Shown here: positions 1 through 7,322 of the stretch, one piece after another | How the letters are laid out: the number at the start of each line of letters is the position of its first letter | Position numbering within the stretch: the first letter of the stretch is position 1 | DNA from: Micavibrio sp. UBA5703 | GTDB lineage: Bacteria; Pseudomonadota; Alphaproteobacteria; Micavibrionales; Micavibrionaceae | Direction: 5' to 3' | Length of the DNA stretch: 10,056 nt | Assembly (NCBI GenBank): GCA_002420015.1 | Contig: DIHF01000014.1 | Location: forward strand, 8,475-18,530 | Program-made: the position numbers and the translations under genes | Notes under the pieces: generated by a model | The model's database searches: none | Told to the model about the DNA's origin: nothing | The model's input: the letters and a program-made list of their open reading frames with translations, nothing else

Positions 1-1
1 G

Positions 2-307
2 GGTATCAACGAAAAAGGCCCGCAAAGGGGCTTTGCCGAACGTCAGGCCATCAACGCGCCGCTGCAGGGCACGGCCGCCGACATCATGAAAATAGCCATG
101 GGCCGTATGCCCCGCGCTCTGAAAGAGGCGGGCCTCAGCGCAAAAATGCTTTTACAGGTCCACGACGAACTGGTTTTCGAAGTGCCGGAAGCAGAACTGG
201 AAAAAACAAAAGAGATCGTAAAAACCGTCATGGAAAGTGCGGCTGATCTCGGCGTTCCTCTTGTGGCCGAATCCGGCAGCGCCAAAAACTGGGCACAGGC
301 GCATTAA
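2..307 (+). CDS. polA: DNA polymerase I, C-terminal end (partial)
   Basis: This is the last 101 residues of family A DNA polymerase I, which fills gaps and removes RNA primers in replication and repair. The gene enters from the left edge already in frame at base 2. The visible part is the end of the palm and fingers: the AINAPLQGTAADIMKIAM stretch (about residues 16-33) and polymerase motif C, QVHDELVFEV (about residues 52-61), in which the Asp of HDE (D55) is a catalytic metal ligand and E56 follows it. The C-terminus ends shortly after a typical LVAESG segment, so the gene is intact at this end. It stops 7 bases before the stop of the convergent gene at 315-1457, with no hairpin terminator between them. 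The polymerase domain assignment is secure. Whether the missing N-terminal part carries 5' and 3' exonuclease domains cannot be seen. Confidence 0.95.
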   Translation, partial: GINEKGPQRGFAERQAINAPLQGTAADIMKIAMGRMPRALKEAGLSAKMLLQVHDELVFEVPEAELEKTKEIVKTVMESAADLGVPLVAESGSAKNWAQAH

Positions 308-314
308 GTACGAT

Positions 315-1457
315 TTAGATTTTTAATGCTGCGGTAGGCTTTGCAACTTCGAACTCTTGCGCTGCTCTGAATTGATCAAGATCGGAGGTTTGGATTTCAG
401 CCTTGCTTAGAATGTCGCTATTGATGGCCTTCTGATCTTTTGTAAGAAGACCAACCTGTATCCTGCCGTCGGTTCCTTCATGCACCCATAGATCGTATTT
501 TTTGTCATTGAGGGAGCCCCAACCTTCAACTTCGGCCAAGCAATGCACTTTTATTCCTGCCCTTGGATCAAAGACATCCATAGTCTTTGCTTTACGAAAC
601 GCATCAGCCGCTATCTTGAAATCTTTTTGTGAAATCGGCACTTCACCCAGACCCGGAATGTTGTCGATTTCATTCGTAACATCATGCGCCACGATTTTGG
701 CGGTATCGCCCTCGCCGGTTTTGCGGATCAGGATAATATGGCCATCATCGTCAATATCAAGCACGCCTTTTCTGGCAGCGTTATCGCTGACCCCCGCGAC
801 CATGCGCAGGGTATGCTTCATATCTTCCGTTACCGGAACGGGTGGTATGCGGTCCCAGTCAACACCGCTGTATAGTTGCCCTTCCTGTGGCTGAATTTCC
901 GGCTCCTTCGGCACATCTTGTTTTGGAGGTGCAGGTTCATAAGATACAGTGACAGCCGGATTTGCAGCAGCTCCTTTGAATTGATTCAAAAGATTTACTT
1001 TTTGGCCGTACTTTGGATTTGCCTCACAATTGAAGCACTCCTTTAAATCTATTACTCGAACCGGCGGCCTGTGTTTGTCCTTGAAGTCGCTTGCTGCTTG
1101 GCCGTAGTCGTCCCTGTTTTTAATGTGATAGCCTAAGCCTTGCAGCGCCCGCCCCGACAGCACATGGATTTCGTTCCTCTTGTCCGATTTCATGTGGGTG
1201 TCGATATCTTTCACCAGCGCGTATTGCATCCTCGGATTAGACTCAAATTTGTTTTTCATCTTGCCGAGCGCATCATCGAGCATGGCACCATTAAAATTGC
1301 TCATTTGCTCAAGGGAAAACCCCAGTCTGGCATTTGTGATGGCGCTTAAAGTCGCGCTCATATTGGTGCGGTTGTTGCCGAGCGCGCCGTCATAATAGCC
1401 GCCGTAATACAGGAGAGCCTGCAACTGCTGGACTTTTAAGCCCAAATCCTCGCTCAT
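315..1457 (-). CDS. Hypothetical protein with peptidoglycan-binding-like N-terminus
   Basis: This 380-residue protein is not one I recognise as a whole. Residues 8-40 (KVQQLQALLYYGGYYDGALG and onward) have the LQxLLxxxGYYDGxxG pattern of PG_binding_1 repeats, though the later Thr-Ala-Val and FQ positions are only loosely kept. A second, weaker echo is at residues 100-128 (RALQGLGY, then YGQAASDFKDKHR). A Pro/Lys/Glu-rich linker at about 173-193 separates this from a mixed alpha/beta C-terminal half of unknown type. CFNCE at 141-145 gives a close cysteine pair. There is no signal peptide or membrane segment, so it looks cytosolic unless exported another way. The ATG at 1457 is supported by a GAGGG ribosome site at 1465-1469, 7 bases upstream. 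The gene is visibly less G+C-rich than polA and pheT on either side, which may indicate acquisition. The ORF is long and has a good start, so it is probably real; the peptidoglycan link is inference. Confidence 0.8.
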   Translation of the reverse strand: MSEDLGLKVQQLQALLYYGGYYDGALGNNRTNMSATLSAITNARLGFSLEQMSNFNGAMLDDALGKMKNKFESNPRMQYALVKDIDTHMKSDKRNEIHVLSGRALQGLGYHIKNRDDYGQAASDFKDKHRPPVRVIDLKECFNCEANPKYGQKVNLLNQFKGAAANPAVTVSYEPAPPKQDVPKEPEIQPQEGQLYSGVDWDRIPPVPVTEDMKHTLRMVAGVSDNAARKGVLDIDDDGHIILIRKTGEGDTAKIVAHDVTNEIDNIPGLGEVPISQKDFKIAADAFRKAKTMDVFDPRAGIKVHCLAEVEGWGSLNDKKYDLWVHEGTDGRIQVGLLTKDQKAINSDILSKAEIQTSDLDQFRAAQEFEVAKPTAALKI

Positions 1458-1520
1458 TCCGGTACCCTCAAAACCCTGCGTTTCTTGTAATTTTTATGAT
1501 TTAATTTTATGGCTAACGGA

Positions 1521-1535
1521 TTAATGGAAGGTTAA
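1521..1535. promoter_or_regulatory. TTAA-N7-TTAA box, possible CtrA site
   Basis: The bases read TTAA, seven bases, TTAA, with one further A/T pair on each side extending the symmetry. On the minus strand the first half reads TTAACC. This matches the spacing of the alphaproteobacterial CtrA site (TTAA-N7-TTAAC), but the trailing C of the consensus is missing. It lies about 64 bases upstream of the start of the 315-1457 gene and about 50 bases upstream of the pheT -35 element, so it could serve either gene. In an AT-rich spacer such a match can occur by chance. Confidence 0.3.
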
Positions 1536-1587
1536 TTTTTCCAGTTTTATAGGGGTTTTTTTGGCCTTTAAGTCCGATTCCTCGTGC

Positions 1588-1615
1588 TTTACATGGATTT
1601 TCTTTTGTTTATAGT
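1588..1615 (+). promoter_or_regulatory. Probable sigma-70-type promoter for pheT
   Basis: TTTACA at 1588-1593 and TATAGT at 1610-1615 are each one base from consensus, with a 16-base spacer. Transcription would begin near 1622, leaving an untranslated leader of about 30 bases before the pheT ATG. No Phe-codon leader peptide or attenuator hairpin fits in that space. The promoter explains how pheT can be expressed without pheS upstream. Confidence 0.6.
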
Positions 1616-1651
1616 GTCTTAGCCAAAACCAAGAGAAAGCAATAAAAGGCC

Positions 1652-4042
1652 ATGAAATTCACATTAAGCTGGTTGAAACGCCACCTCGACACGAACGCCT
1701 CCGTTGCGGAAATTTGTGCCAAACTCACCGCCATCGGCCTTGAGGTCGAGGCGCTGGAGGACCGGGCAAAAACTTATGCGCCGTTCAAGGTCGCTTATGT
1801 CGAAAAGGCCGAAAAGCACCCCGATGCCGACAAGCTGAAAGTCTGCGTCGTAAAAACCGAAAGCGGCACTTTGCAGGTCGTGTGCGGCGCGCCCAACGTC
1901 CGCACCGGCATGAAGGGGATTTTCGCGCCGGAAGGCAGCCTCATTCCCGGCACAGGCGACGTGCTGAAAAAAGGAGTTATACGCGGCGTTGAATCCTGTG
2001 GGATGCTGGTGTCCGAGCGCGAGATGGGCCTGTCCGAAGATCATGACGGCATTATCGAGGTCGATGCGAACCTTGAGATCGGTACGCCCTTTGCCAAGGT
2101 TTACGGCCTTGACGATCCGGTCATCGATGTTAACCTCACGCCCAACCGCGCCGATTGCGCAGGCGTGCGCGGCATTGCCCGCGACCTCACGGCGGCAGGG
2201 CTGGGCAAGCTGAAAGCGCAGGATGAAAGCGCGGTTAAGGGCAAAGGCAAATCCCCCATCGATGTAAAAATTGAAGACACAGATGGTTGTCCGCTTTTCG
2301 TCGGGCGTTACATTAAGGGCGTCAAGAACGGCCCGTCACCGGACTGGCTGCAAGCCATGCTCAAATCCATTGGCCTCCGGCCCATCTCGGCGCTGGTGGA
2401 TATCACCAATCTCATGAATATCGATCAGTGCCGACCGCTGCACGTGTTTGACGCGGATAAGATCAAGGGCAACATCACTGTGCGCCAGACCCGCAAGGGC
2501 GAAAAGCTCGATGCGCTCAACGATAAAACCTATGAGGTGATTGATGGCGCGGTCGGCATTTGCGACGATAGCGGCATTCTGGCTCTGGGCGGCATTGTCG
2601 GCGGCGTGCCGAGCGGCTGCACGGATTCCACCTTGAATGTTTTTGTCGAATCCGCCTATTTCAACCCGATGCGCATTGCCCGCGCCGGGCGCGCATTGCA
2701 GATCGACAGCGATGCGCGTTACCGCTTCGAGCGCGGCGTCGACCCCGCATTCACCGTGACGGGCATGGAAATGGCCACGCGGCTGATCCTTGAGATTTGC
2801 GGCGGCGAAGCCAGCGAAACCGTTACCGCCGGGAAAATGCCGGAGTGGAAACGCGCGATCGAATACGATCCTTCCTACGTTGAAAAACTTGCCGGGTTTG
2901 ACGTTCCTGCGGCGAAACAGACGGATATTTTGACCGCGCTCGGCTTTGAAGTGGGTGGCAAAGGGCCGTTCAAAATCACGCCACCGTCATGGCGCGGCGA
3001 TGTTGAAGGCCGCGCCGACATTGTGGAGGAAGTCGTCCGCATCGCCGGATACGAAAATATCCCCGCAATCTCTGTGCGCTCGGAAATGCCCGTTACGGCC
3101 AATGCCGAAACGCCGCTACTGACTCGCGCCCGCAAGGCCCGCACCGCCATGGCCGCTCGCGGCATGCAGGAATGCGTGACATGGTCTTTCATGGGCAAGG
3201 ACATTGCCGCGCAATTCGGCGGCAACGACAATGCGCTCGATCTTTCAAACCCGATTTCATCGGAACTTGACCGCATGCGCCCGTCGATCATGCCCAATCT
3301 TATCGCAGCCGCTGGCCGCAACGCCGCACGCGGCTATGGCGATCTGGCTTTGTGCGAAGTCGGCCCGGTTTTCCGTTCGCCCAAGCCCGACGGCCAGCAA
3401 TTCGTAGCCGCAGGTTTGCGTGCCGGAAGCGCCGCGCCGCGCCACTGGGCCGATGCCAATGCCGCACGCGAAGTCGATGTTTACGATGTGAAGGCCGATG
3501 TTCTGGCCGTTCTGGAAGCCTGCGGCGCGCCCGGCGCAAACGCCCAAATATCAAAGGATGCGCCCGACTATTATCACCCCGGCCGTTCAGCTACGCTACG
3601 GCTTGGCAAGAATATCCTCGCGCAGTTCGGCGAAATTCATCCGGCTGTGCTTGAGGACATGGACGTCAAGGGCCGCGTCGTTGGCTTTGAGGTTTTCCTG
3701 CAAAATCTTCCCGATACCAAGCGCAAGGGCAGCGCCAAAAAGCTTTTGGAGCTTGCGCCGTTGCAACCGCTTTTCCGCGATTTCGCTTTCGTGGTTGATG
3801 CGGGCGTCAGCGCCGAGGACATCGTGCGCGCCGCCAAAGCCGCCGATAAGAACCTGATAACGGAGGCTTATGTTTTTGACGTTTACACCGGCAAGGGTGT
3901 CGATCCCGGCAAGAAATCCGTGGCGCTCAACGTCACCATCCAGCCCAAAGACAAAACGCTGACCGATGCGGAACTTGAGGCGCTGTCGAAGGAAATCACC
4001 ACCAACGTTTCCATGAAAACCGGCGGAACGCTGCGGAGCTAG
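1652..4042 (+). CDS. pheT: Phenylalanine--tRNA ligase beta subunit
   Basis: This is the beta chain of the alpha2-beta2 enzyme that charges tRNA-Phe with phenylalanine in the cytoplasm; it binds the tRNA and carries the editing site. At 796 residues it has the normal bacterial length. Visible parts in order are the N-terminal segment (LSWLKRHL), an EMAP/OB-fold tRNA-binding domain at about 43-150 (KHPDADKLKVC, CGAPNVR, GVESCGML), the NLTPNRADC segment at 161-169, the B3/B4 editing region with GLRPISALVDITN at 241-253 and RPLHVFDADK at 261-270, a B5 region around 405-480 (VRIAGYENIP), and a C-terminal ferredoxin-fold anticodon-binding domain from about 701. The ATG has only a weak ribosome site: AAAGG lies too close and GAGAAAG about 13 bases away. 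The partner pheS is not upstream but on the opposite strand at 7361-8434, which is unusual. The stop overlaps that of the convergent acyl-CoA ligase gene. Confidence 0.98.
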   Translation: MKFTLSWLKRHLDTNASVAEICAKLTAIGLEVEALEDRAKTYAPFKVAYVEKAEKHPDADKLKVCVVKTESGTLQVVCGAPNVRTGMKGIFAPEGSLIPGTGDVLKKGVIRGVESCGMLVSEREMGLSEDHDGIIEVDANLEIGTPFAKVYGLDDPVIDVNLTPNRADCAGVRGIARDLTAAGLGKLKAQDESAVKGKGKSPIDVKIEDTDGCPLFVGRYIKGVKNGPSPDWLQAMLKSIGLRPISALVDITNLMNIDQCRPLHVFDADKIKGNITVRQTRKGEKLDALNDKTYEVIDGAVGICDDSGILALGGIVGGVPSGCTDSTLNVFVESAYFNPMRIARAGRALQIDSDARYRFERGVDPAFTVTGMEMATRLILEICGGEASETVTAGKMPEWKRAIEYDPSYVEKLAGFDVPAAKQTDILTALGFEVGGKGPFKITPPSWRGDVEGRADIVEEVVRIAGYENIPAISVRSEMPVTANAETPLLTRARKARTAMAARGMQECVTWSFMGKDIAAQFGGNDNALDLSNPISSELDRMRPSIMPNLIAAAGRNAARGYGDLALCEVGPVFRSPKPDGQQFVAAGLRAGSAAPRHWADANAAREVDVYDVKADVLAVLEACGAPGANAQISKDAPDYYHPGRSATLRLGKNILAQFGEIHPAVLEDMDVKGRVVGFEVFLQNLPDTKRKGSAKKLLELAPLQPLFRDFAFVVDAGVSAEDIVRAAKAADKNLITEAYVFDVYTGKGVDPGKKSVALNVTIQPKDKTLTDAELEALSKEITTNVSMKTGGTLRS

Positions 4043-5718
4043 TGCTTCTCCAACTCCTGCGCCACAACGTCTTTGCGGGATAGTTTTCCGATCATGGTTT
4101 TTGGTAAAGCCTTATCACGAAATTCAACTTTCTTGGGAATTTCCATCGGCGAAATTTTGTCGGATAAAAATTCTTTCAAATCTTCCGCGCTCATCTCGCG
4201 GCCCGGTTTTAGCTTGACCCACGCCTTGACGATTTCGCCGCGCTGCGGATCGGGCAATCCGGCGACGATGCATTCCTCGACGCTCGGGTGTTTGTAGATC
4301 GCTTCTTCGACATTGCGCGGATAGACGTTATAGCCGTTGGTGATGATCATGTCCTTCAGCCTGTCGACGATATAAACGTAACCGCGCTCATCCATGATCG
4401 CGATATCGCCCGTATGAAGCCGTCCGTTCTTCAGGACATCCGCCGTTTCCTGAGGTTTTTTCCAGTATCCCTTCATGACCTGCGGCCCCTTTATGCACAA
4501 CTCGCCGCGTTCGCCGATCGGCATCGGCGTCGTTTTGTCCTCGACATTGATGATCTCGATGATTGTCTGTGGAACCGGAAGGCCGATCGATCCCGCGATG
4601 TTGTCGCCATTGACCGGATTGATGGTGGCCACAGGTGAGCTTTCCGTCAGGCCGTAGCCTTCAACGACCACGCAGCCGGTTTTTTGCTCGAAGGTCTTTT
4701 TAACCTCGACGGGGAGCGGCGCACCGCCCGATATGCAATATTTGATCGACGACAGATCGTATTTCTTTGCTTCCGGCGAATTGTTGATTGCGCCGTATAT
4801 GGCCGGAACGGCGGGGAAGAAATGCGGTTTCTTTTTGTGAATGGCTTTGAGCGTGTCCTTCAGGTCAAAGCGCGGCAGGGCGATGATCTCAAGTCCCGCC
4901 ATGACACTTAAATTCATCACGGCGATCATGGCAAAGACATGGAAAAACGGCAGAACGCCCAGCATTTTATCTTCGCCGTACCGCACGCCCGTAAACCACG
5001 ATAAGCTTTGCACGGTGTTGGCGTAAATATTCCCGTGCGTCAACATCGCGCCCTTGGGCGTTCCCGTCGTGCCGCCCGTGTACTGCAGAACGGCAATATC
5101 TTCACGGGGATTTATTTGCGGCGCGGTTACCTTGCCGTTATTGTTCGTCAGGTCGTGAAACCAGACGATGCGCTGATCGGCCGGGATTTTTGCGATCTCT
5201 TGCGCCTTCGCCAGCCGGAACAGAATATTTTTCGGGAACGGCAGAATATCCGTGAAGCGGCACATTACAAGCTTTTCCAGCCGCGTCGCGTGCAGCATCT
5301 TATCCATCTTGACGTGCAGCATCGCAAGATCGGCAGTCACCATGATGCGGGTTTCGCTGTCTTCGATCTGGTTTGAAAGCTCGGCCTCGGCGTAGAGCGG
5401 GTTGAAATTCACCACTGTCGCGCCAGTCTTCAATATGCCGAAATAGCAAATCAGGTAATACGGCGTATTGGGTAAAAACAGGCCGACTTTATCGCCCTTG
5501 CCTACGCCCAAGGATTGCAGCCCGGCGGCAAATTTATCGACCAGAGCCGCAATTTCCGACCATGTATATTTCTTTCCCAGGAAATCGAAGGCGCCGCTTT
5601 GCGGGTAGTGCGCAGCCGTTTGATCTAGCATGTCGAAAACAGGCTTTTCATCTATTGCCATATCCCACTTTATCCGGTCCGGGTAGGATTGCAGCCAAGG
5701 GTATGTTGTTTGCGGCAT
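4039..5718 (-). CDS. fadD: Long-chain fatty acid--CoA ligase (FadD type)
   Basis: This 559-residue acyl-activating enzyme uses ATP to join a fatty acid to coenzyme A through an acyl-AMP intermediate, feeding beta-oxidation or lipid synthesis. It probably sits at the inner face of the membrane, as FadD does. Diagnostic motifs are the P-loop YTGGTTGTPKG at 213-223, GYGLTES at 354-360, the TGD of the adenylate pocket at 436-438, the hinge DRLKDMI at 452-458, and a C-terminal catalytic lysine in KTMIGKLSRK (K545). The N-terminal YPWLQSYP and the overall length match proteobacterial FadD rather than short-chain relatives. The ATG at 5718 has no strong ribosome site: the nearest purine run, GAAAGAA, is over 10 bases away. 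Its stop codon shares the palindrome CTAG with the pheT stop, so the two convergent genes overlap by 4 bases. The chain length of the substrate is not visible from sequence. Confidence 0.95.
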   Translation of the reverse strand: MPQTTYPWLQSYPDRIKWDMAIDEKPVFDMLDQTAAHYPQSGAFDFLGKKYTWSEIAALVDKFAAGLQSLGVGKGDKVGLFLPNTPYYLICYFGILKTGATVVNFNPLYAEAELSNQIEDSETRIMVTADLAMLHVKMDKMLHATRLEKLVMCRFTDILPFPKNILFRLAKAQEIAKIPADQRIVWFHDLTNNNGKVTAPQINPREDIAVLQYTGGTTGTPKGAMLTHGNIYANTVQSLSWFTGVRYGEDKMLGVLPFFHVFAMIAVMNLSVMAGLEIIALPRFDLKDTLKAIHKKKPHFFPAVPAIYGAINNSPEAKKYDLSSIKYCISGGAPLPVEVKKTFEQKTGCVVVEGYGLTESSPVATINPVNGDNIAGSIGLPVPQTIIEIINVEDKTTPMPIGERGELCIKGPQVMKGYWKKPQETADVLKNGRLHTGDIAIMDERGYVYIVDRLKDMIITNGYNVYPRNVEEAIYKHPSVEECIVAGLPDPQRGEIVKAWVKLKPGREMSAEDLKEFLSDKISPMEIPKKVEFRDKALPKTMIGKLSRKDVVAQELEKH

Positions 5719-5817
5719 GGGTCAATTATTCTTTCGGGAACGCTTTGTAAAAATGTAAATATTTGAAATCACTAATACTTATCATCTTAATGCCAAAATA
5801 TTTTTTTTTCCATTATT

Positions 5818-5823
5818 TATAAT
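5818..5823 (+). promoter_or_regulatory. Possible -10 element for the cold shock gene
   Basis: A perfect TATAAT lies in the AT-rich spacer between the divergent ligase and cold shock genes. No convincing -35 sits 16-18 bases upstream, only A/T-rich sequence. If used, transcription would start near 5830 and give a leader of about 110 bases, a length typical of cold-regulated csp genes. Confidence 0.35.
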
Positions 5824-5902
5824 CGACTGGATTTAAAACCGCGTTTAAGGCATTATGGAGTTGTAAAATTCTTCTGCGTATTCTCGCACTGCGTTCATTA
5901 CA

Positions 5903-5923
5903 TTCTTGTTTCTTGTTTCTTGC
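5903..5923 (+). repeat. Three tandem TTCTTG(T/C) heptamers
   Basis: TTCTTGT occurs twice head to tail and is followed by TTCTTGC. The block lies in the presumed mRNA leader of the cold shock gene, just before its AGGGA ribosome site. It is a pyrimidine-rich, largely unstructured stretch and might affect ribosome access or length stability. No function is established. Confidence 0.7.
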
Positions 5924-5939
5924 TTAGGGAATTACCAAG

Positions 5940-6449
5940 TTGCAGAACGTCCACTTTGATTCCTCGTCCGGGGAAGATCTCGCACCGCAAAAAATGTATC
6001 TGAAATGGTTCAACGGCACCAAGGGCTTTGGTTTCGTTGTGCCCGAGGATGAAAGCTTCGACGCTTTCCTTCATATCACCACGCTTCAGGAAGTCGGCCT
6101 CCATTCGATCGGCGAAGGTGCCGTTCTGGTGTGCACGGTCTATGACGGTCCGAAAGGCAAGCAGGTCAAGCAGGTTATCGAGGTCGTCGACAAAGGCTCG
6201 GTCGGAACAATGCCCGAAGCCAACGAGGAGGACGGAACCATCACGATGGGCGGAATTGTGAAATGGTACAAACCCGACAAGGGTTTCGGTTTTATCATTC
6301 CGGACGATGGGATGAAGGACGTTTTCGTCCATAAAAGCTGCCTCGACAGATTGGAACTTGAGGAATTGCAGGCCGGACAGCGTGTCCGTGTTACCCTGCG
6401 CGCCGTCGACAAGGGCCGCGAAGCCGTCGATATAAAAATTATAGGCTAA
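5940..6449 (+). CDS. Double cold-shock-domain protein
   Basis: This 169-residue protein has two cold shock domains, small OB-folds that bind single-stranded RNA or DNA and act as RNA chaperones. Domain 1 spans about residues 19-83, with RNP1 KGFGFV at 28-33 and RNP2-like DAFLHIT at 41-47. Domain 2 spans about 103-169, with KGFGFI at 114-119 and DVFVHKS at 127-133. An acidic linker (PEANEEDG) joins them. Domain 2 is closer to consensus; domain 1 has Ile and Thr in place of the usual residues after its RNP2 His. Tandem-domain Csp proteins of this size are common in alphaproteobacteria. The start chosen is TTG at 5940, which has AGGGA at 5926-5930 nine bases upstream and an in-frame TAG at 5925. 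The alternative is ATG at 5994, which would begin right at domain 1 but has only a distant purine run. The gene converges on the acetyltransferase with a 7-base gap. Confidence 0.93.
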   Translation: MQNVHFDSSSGEDLAPQKMYLKWFNGTKGFGFVVPEDESFDAFLHITTLQEVGLHSIGEGAVLVCTVYDGPKGKQVKQVIEVVDKGSVGTMPEANEEDGTITMGGIVKWYKPDKGFGFIIPDDGMKDVFVHKSCLDRLELEELQAGQRVRVTLRAVDKGREAVDIKIIG

Positions 6450-6456
6450 TCAATTT

Positions 6457-6894
6457 TTAAAGCAGAACATGCACTGTGAAGTCGATCTTCACACCAATGT
6501 TTTTGTACAGCTTTTGCGCGGCTTTGTTATCGGCTTCGGCGATCCAGTACATCCGCGCCCATTTCTCGCGCTTGTGAATCTGTACCAGATGCTCGACAAG
6601 TTTGCGCGCCACGCCTTTGCCCCGGTGCGTCGGATCGACATAGAGATCCTGCATGTAGCAAACCGGCGCCAGCGAACCCGTCGTCGGATGCAAAACGTAA
6701 TGCACCAGACCAATCATCTCCCCACCGCGCAGGGCGCACAGCCCGTGAACGGAAGATGCCGGATCGCTCAGGCGCAGCCATGTCTGCGTCGTTACGGCTT
6801 CGTCGCGCTGGCCCGTGTTGTTGCCATCCCACAGCGGCAGCCATTGCGGGAAATCATTTTGTTCTATAGGGCGAATTTCTATGCTTTTTGACAT
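6457..6894 (-). CDS. GNAT family N-acetyltransferase
   Basis: This 145-residue single-domain GCN5-related acetyltransferase moves the acetyl group of acetyl-CoA to an amine; its substrate is unknown. The core acetyl-CoA site, motif A, is at about 80-100: YMQDLYVDP on strand 4, then the pyrophosphate loop RGKGVA at 91-96 and helix RKLVEHL. Motif B is NKAAQKLYKNIGV at 123-135, with the Tyr often used as general acid. Length and order are normal for a stand-alone GNAT. It follows the GxxExxY gene on the same strand and may be cotranscribed with pheS. Its start lies only 4 bases from the end of an inverted repeat, so its ribosome-binding region consists of repeat sequence (TCTGTGGTTAAAA), with no good Shine-Dalgarno match. 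Insertion of that element may therefore have altered its translation. The family call is firm; any specific role, such as ribosomal protein or toxin acetylation, would be a guess. Confidence 0.92.
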   Translation of the reverse strand: MSKSIEIRPIEQNDFPQWLPLWDGNNTGQRDEAVTTQTWLRLSDPASSVHGLCALRGGEMIGLVHYVLHPTTGSLAPVCYMQDLYVDPTHRGKGVARKLVEHLVQIHKREKWARMYWIAEADNKAAQKLYKNIGVKIDFTVHVLL

Positions 6895-6898
6895 TTTT

Positions 6899-6939
6899 TA
6901 ACCACAGAGATCATGGAGAAGTTTAGAGTTCACAGAGGA
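6899..6939 (+). repeat. Left terminal inverted repeat of the GxxExxY cassette
   Basis: The repeat begins TAACCACAGAG and ends AGTTCACAGAGGA. Compared without gaps with the reverse complement of 7323-7363, the outer 11 bases are identical, the inner 13 match at 11 positions, and the middle 17 match at 6. It contains CACAGAG twice (6903-6909 and 6931-6937). Confidence 0.85.
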
Positions 6940-7320
6940 TTATATTACAAAGCGCTTTATGCCGTCTTTAATAAGACCTACATTAAAGTTGATAAGCAGT
7001 CCGGTTTTTGTGTTGGAAAGTCGCATGTAAGTTAAAATCTGCGCTTCATGTATTGGCAAAATCTTTTCTGTGCTTTTTAATTCAACGATAACTTTATCTT
7101 CTACGAGCAAATCAACCTTGAAGGCATTAGAGATTATTAATTCTTCGTATTCAACCGTGATAGAATGCTGTCTTATAAATTTGAAATTTCTTTTTTCAAG
7201 CTCATAGGCCAGACAATCCTCATACACCTTTTCATACAGCCCGGGCCCCATTTTTCTATGTACTTTTAGGCTCGCGTCAACGATTTCACCCGTAATATCA
7301 TTGACTTTCTTATCGCTCAT
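6940..7320 (-). CDS. GxxExxY family protein (PD-(D/E)XK nuclease-like)
   Basis: This 126-residue protein carries the family signature GLYEKVY (G27, E30, Y33) after the typical VHRKMGPG lead-in. The core then has FKVDLLV (D70) followed by VIVELKS with E80 and K82, the D...ExK pattern of the PD-(D/E)XK nuclease fold, and HEAQILTYMRLS at 91-102, where Q94 is the usual accompanying glutamine. All candidate catalytic residues are present, so it may be an active nuclease, but no substrate or cellular role is established for the family. The length is standard and the frame intact. The ATG at 7320 has only a weak purine-rich ribosome site (CAGAGAAAA) formed by the inverted repeat itself. The gene is clearly AT-richer than its neighbours and sits between pheS and a GNAT gene on the same strand. 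This context gives no functional hint beyond probable read-through transcription from pheS. Confidence 0.93.
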   Translation of the reverse strand: MSDKKVNDITGEIVDASLKVHRKMGPGLYEKVYEDCLAYELEKRNFKFIRQHSITVEYEELIISNAFKVDLLVEDKVIVELKSTEKILPIHEAQILTYMRLSNTKTGLLINFNVGLIKDGIKRFVI

Positions 7321-7322
7321 TT

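Noticed and set aside
2875..3857. Several overlapping ORFs inside pheT on both strands
   Set aside because: They are Arg/Ala/Ser/Pro-rich shadows of a G+C-rich gene, with no ribosome sites or recognisable domains.
5802..5810. Run of T as a terminator
   Set aside because: No stable hairpin precedes it and it lies in the divergent spacer, where no gene ends.
5833..5848. Second CtrA-like pair of TTAA sites before the cold shock gene
   Set aside because: The spacing is 8 bases, not 7, and it lies in AT-rich DNA.
6940..7320. Restriction or defence nuclease system
   Set aside because: The GxxExxY protein has a nuclease-like core, but there is no methylase, partner gene or defence island nearby, so a defence role is unsupported.
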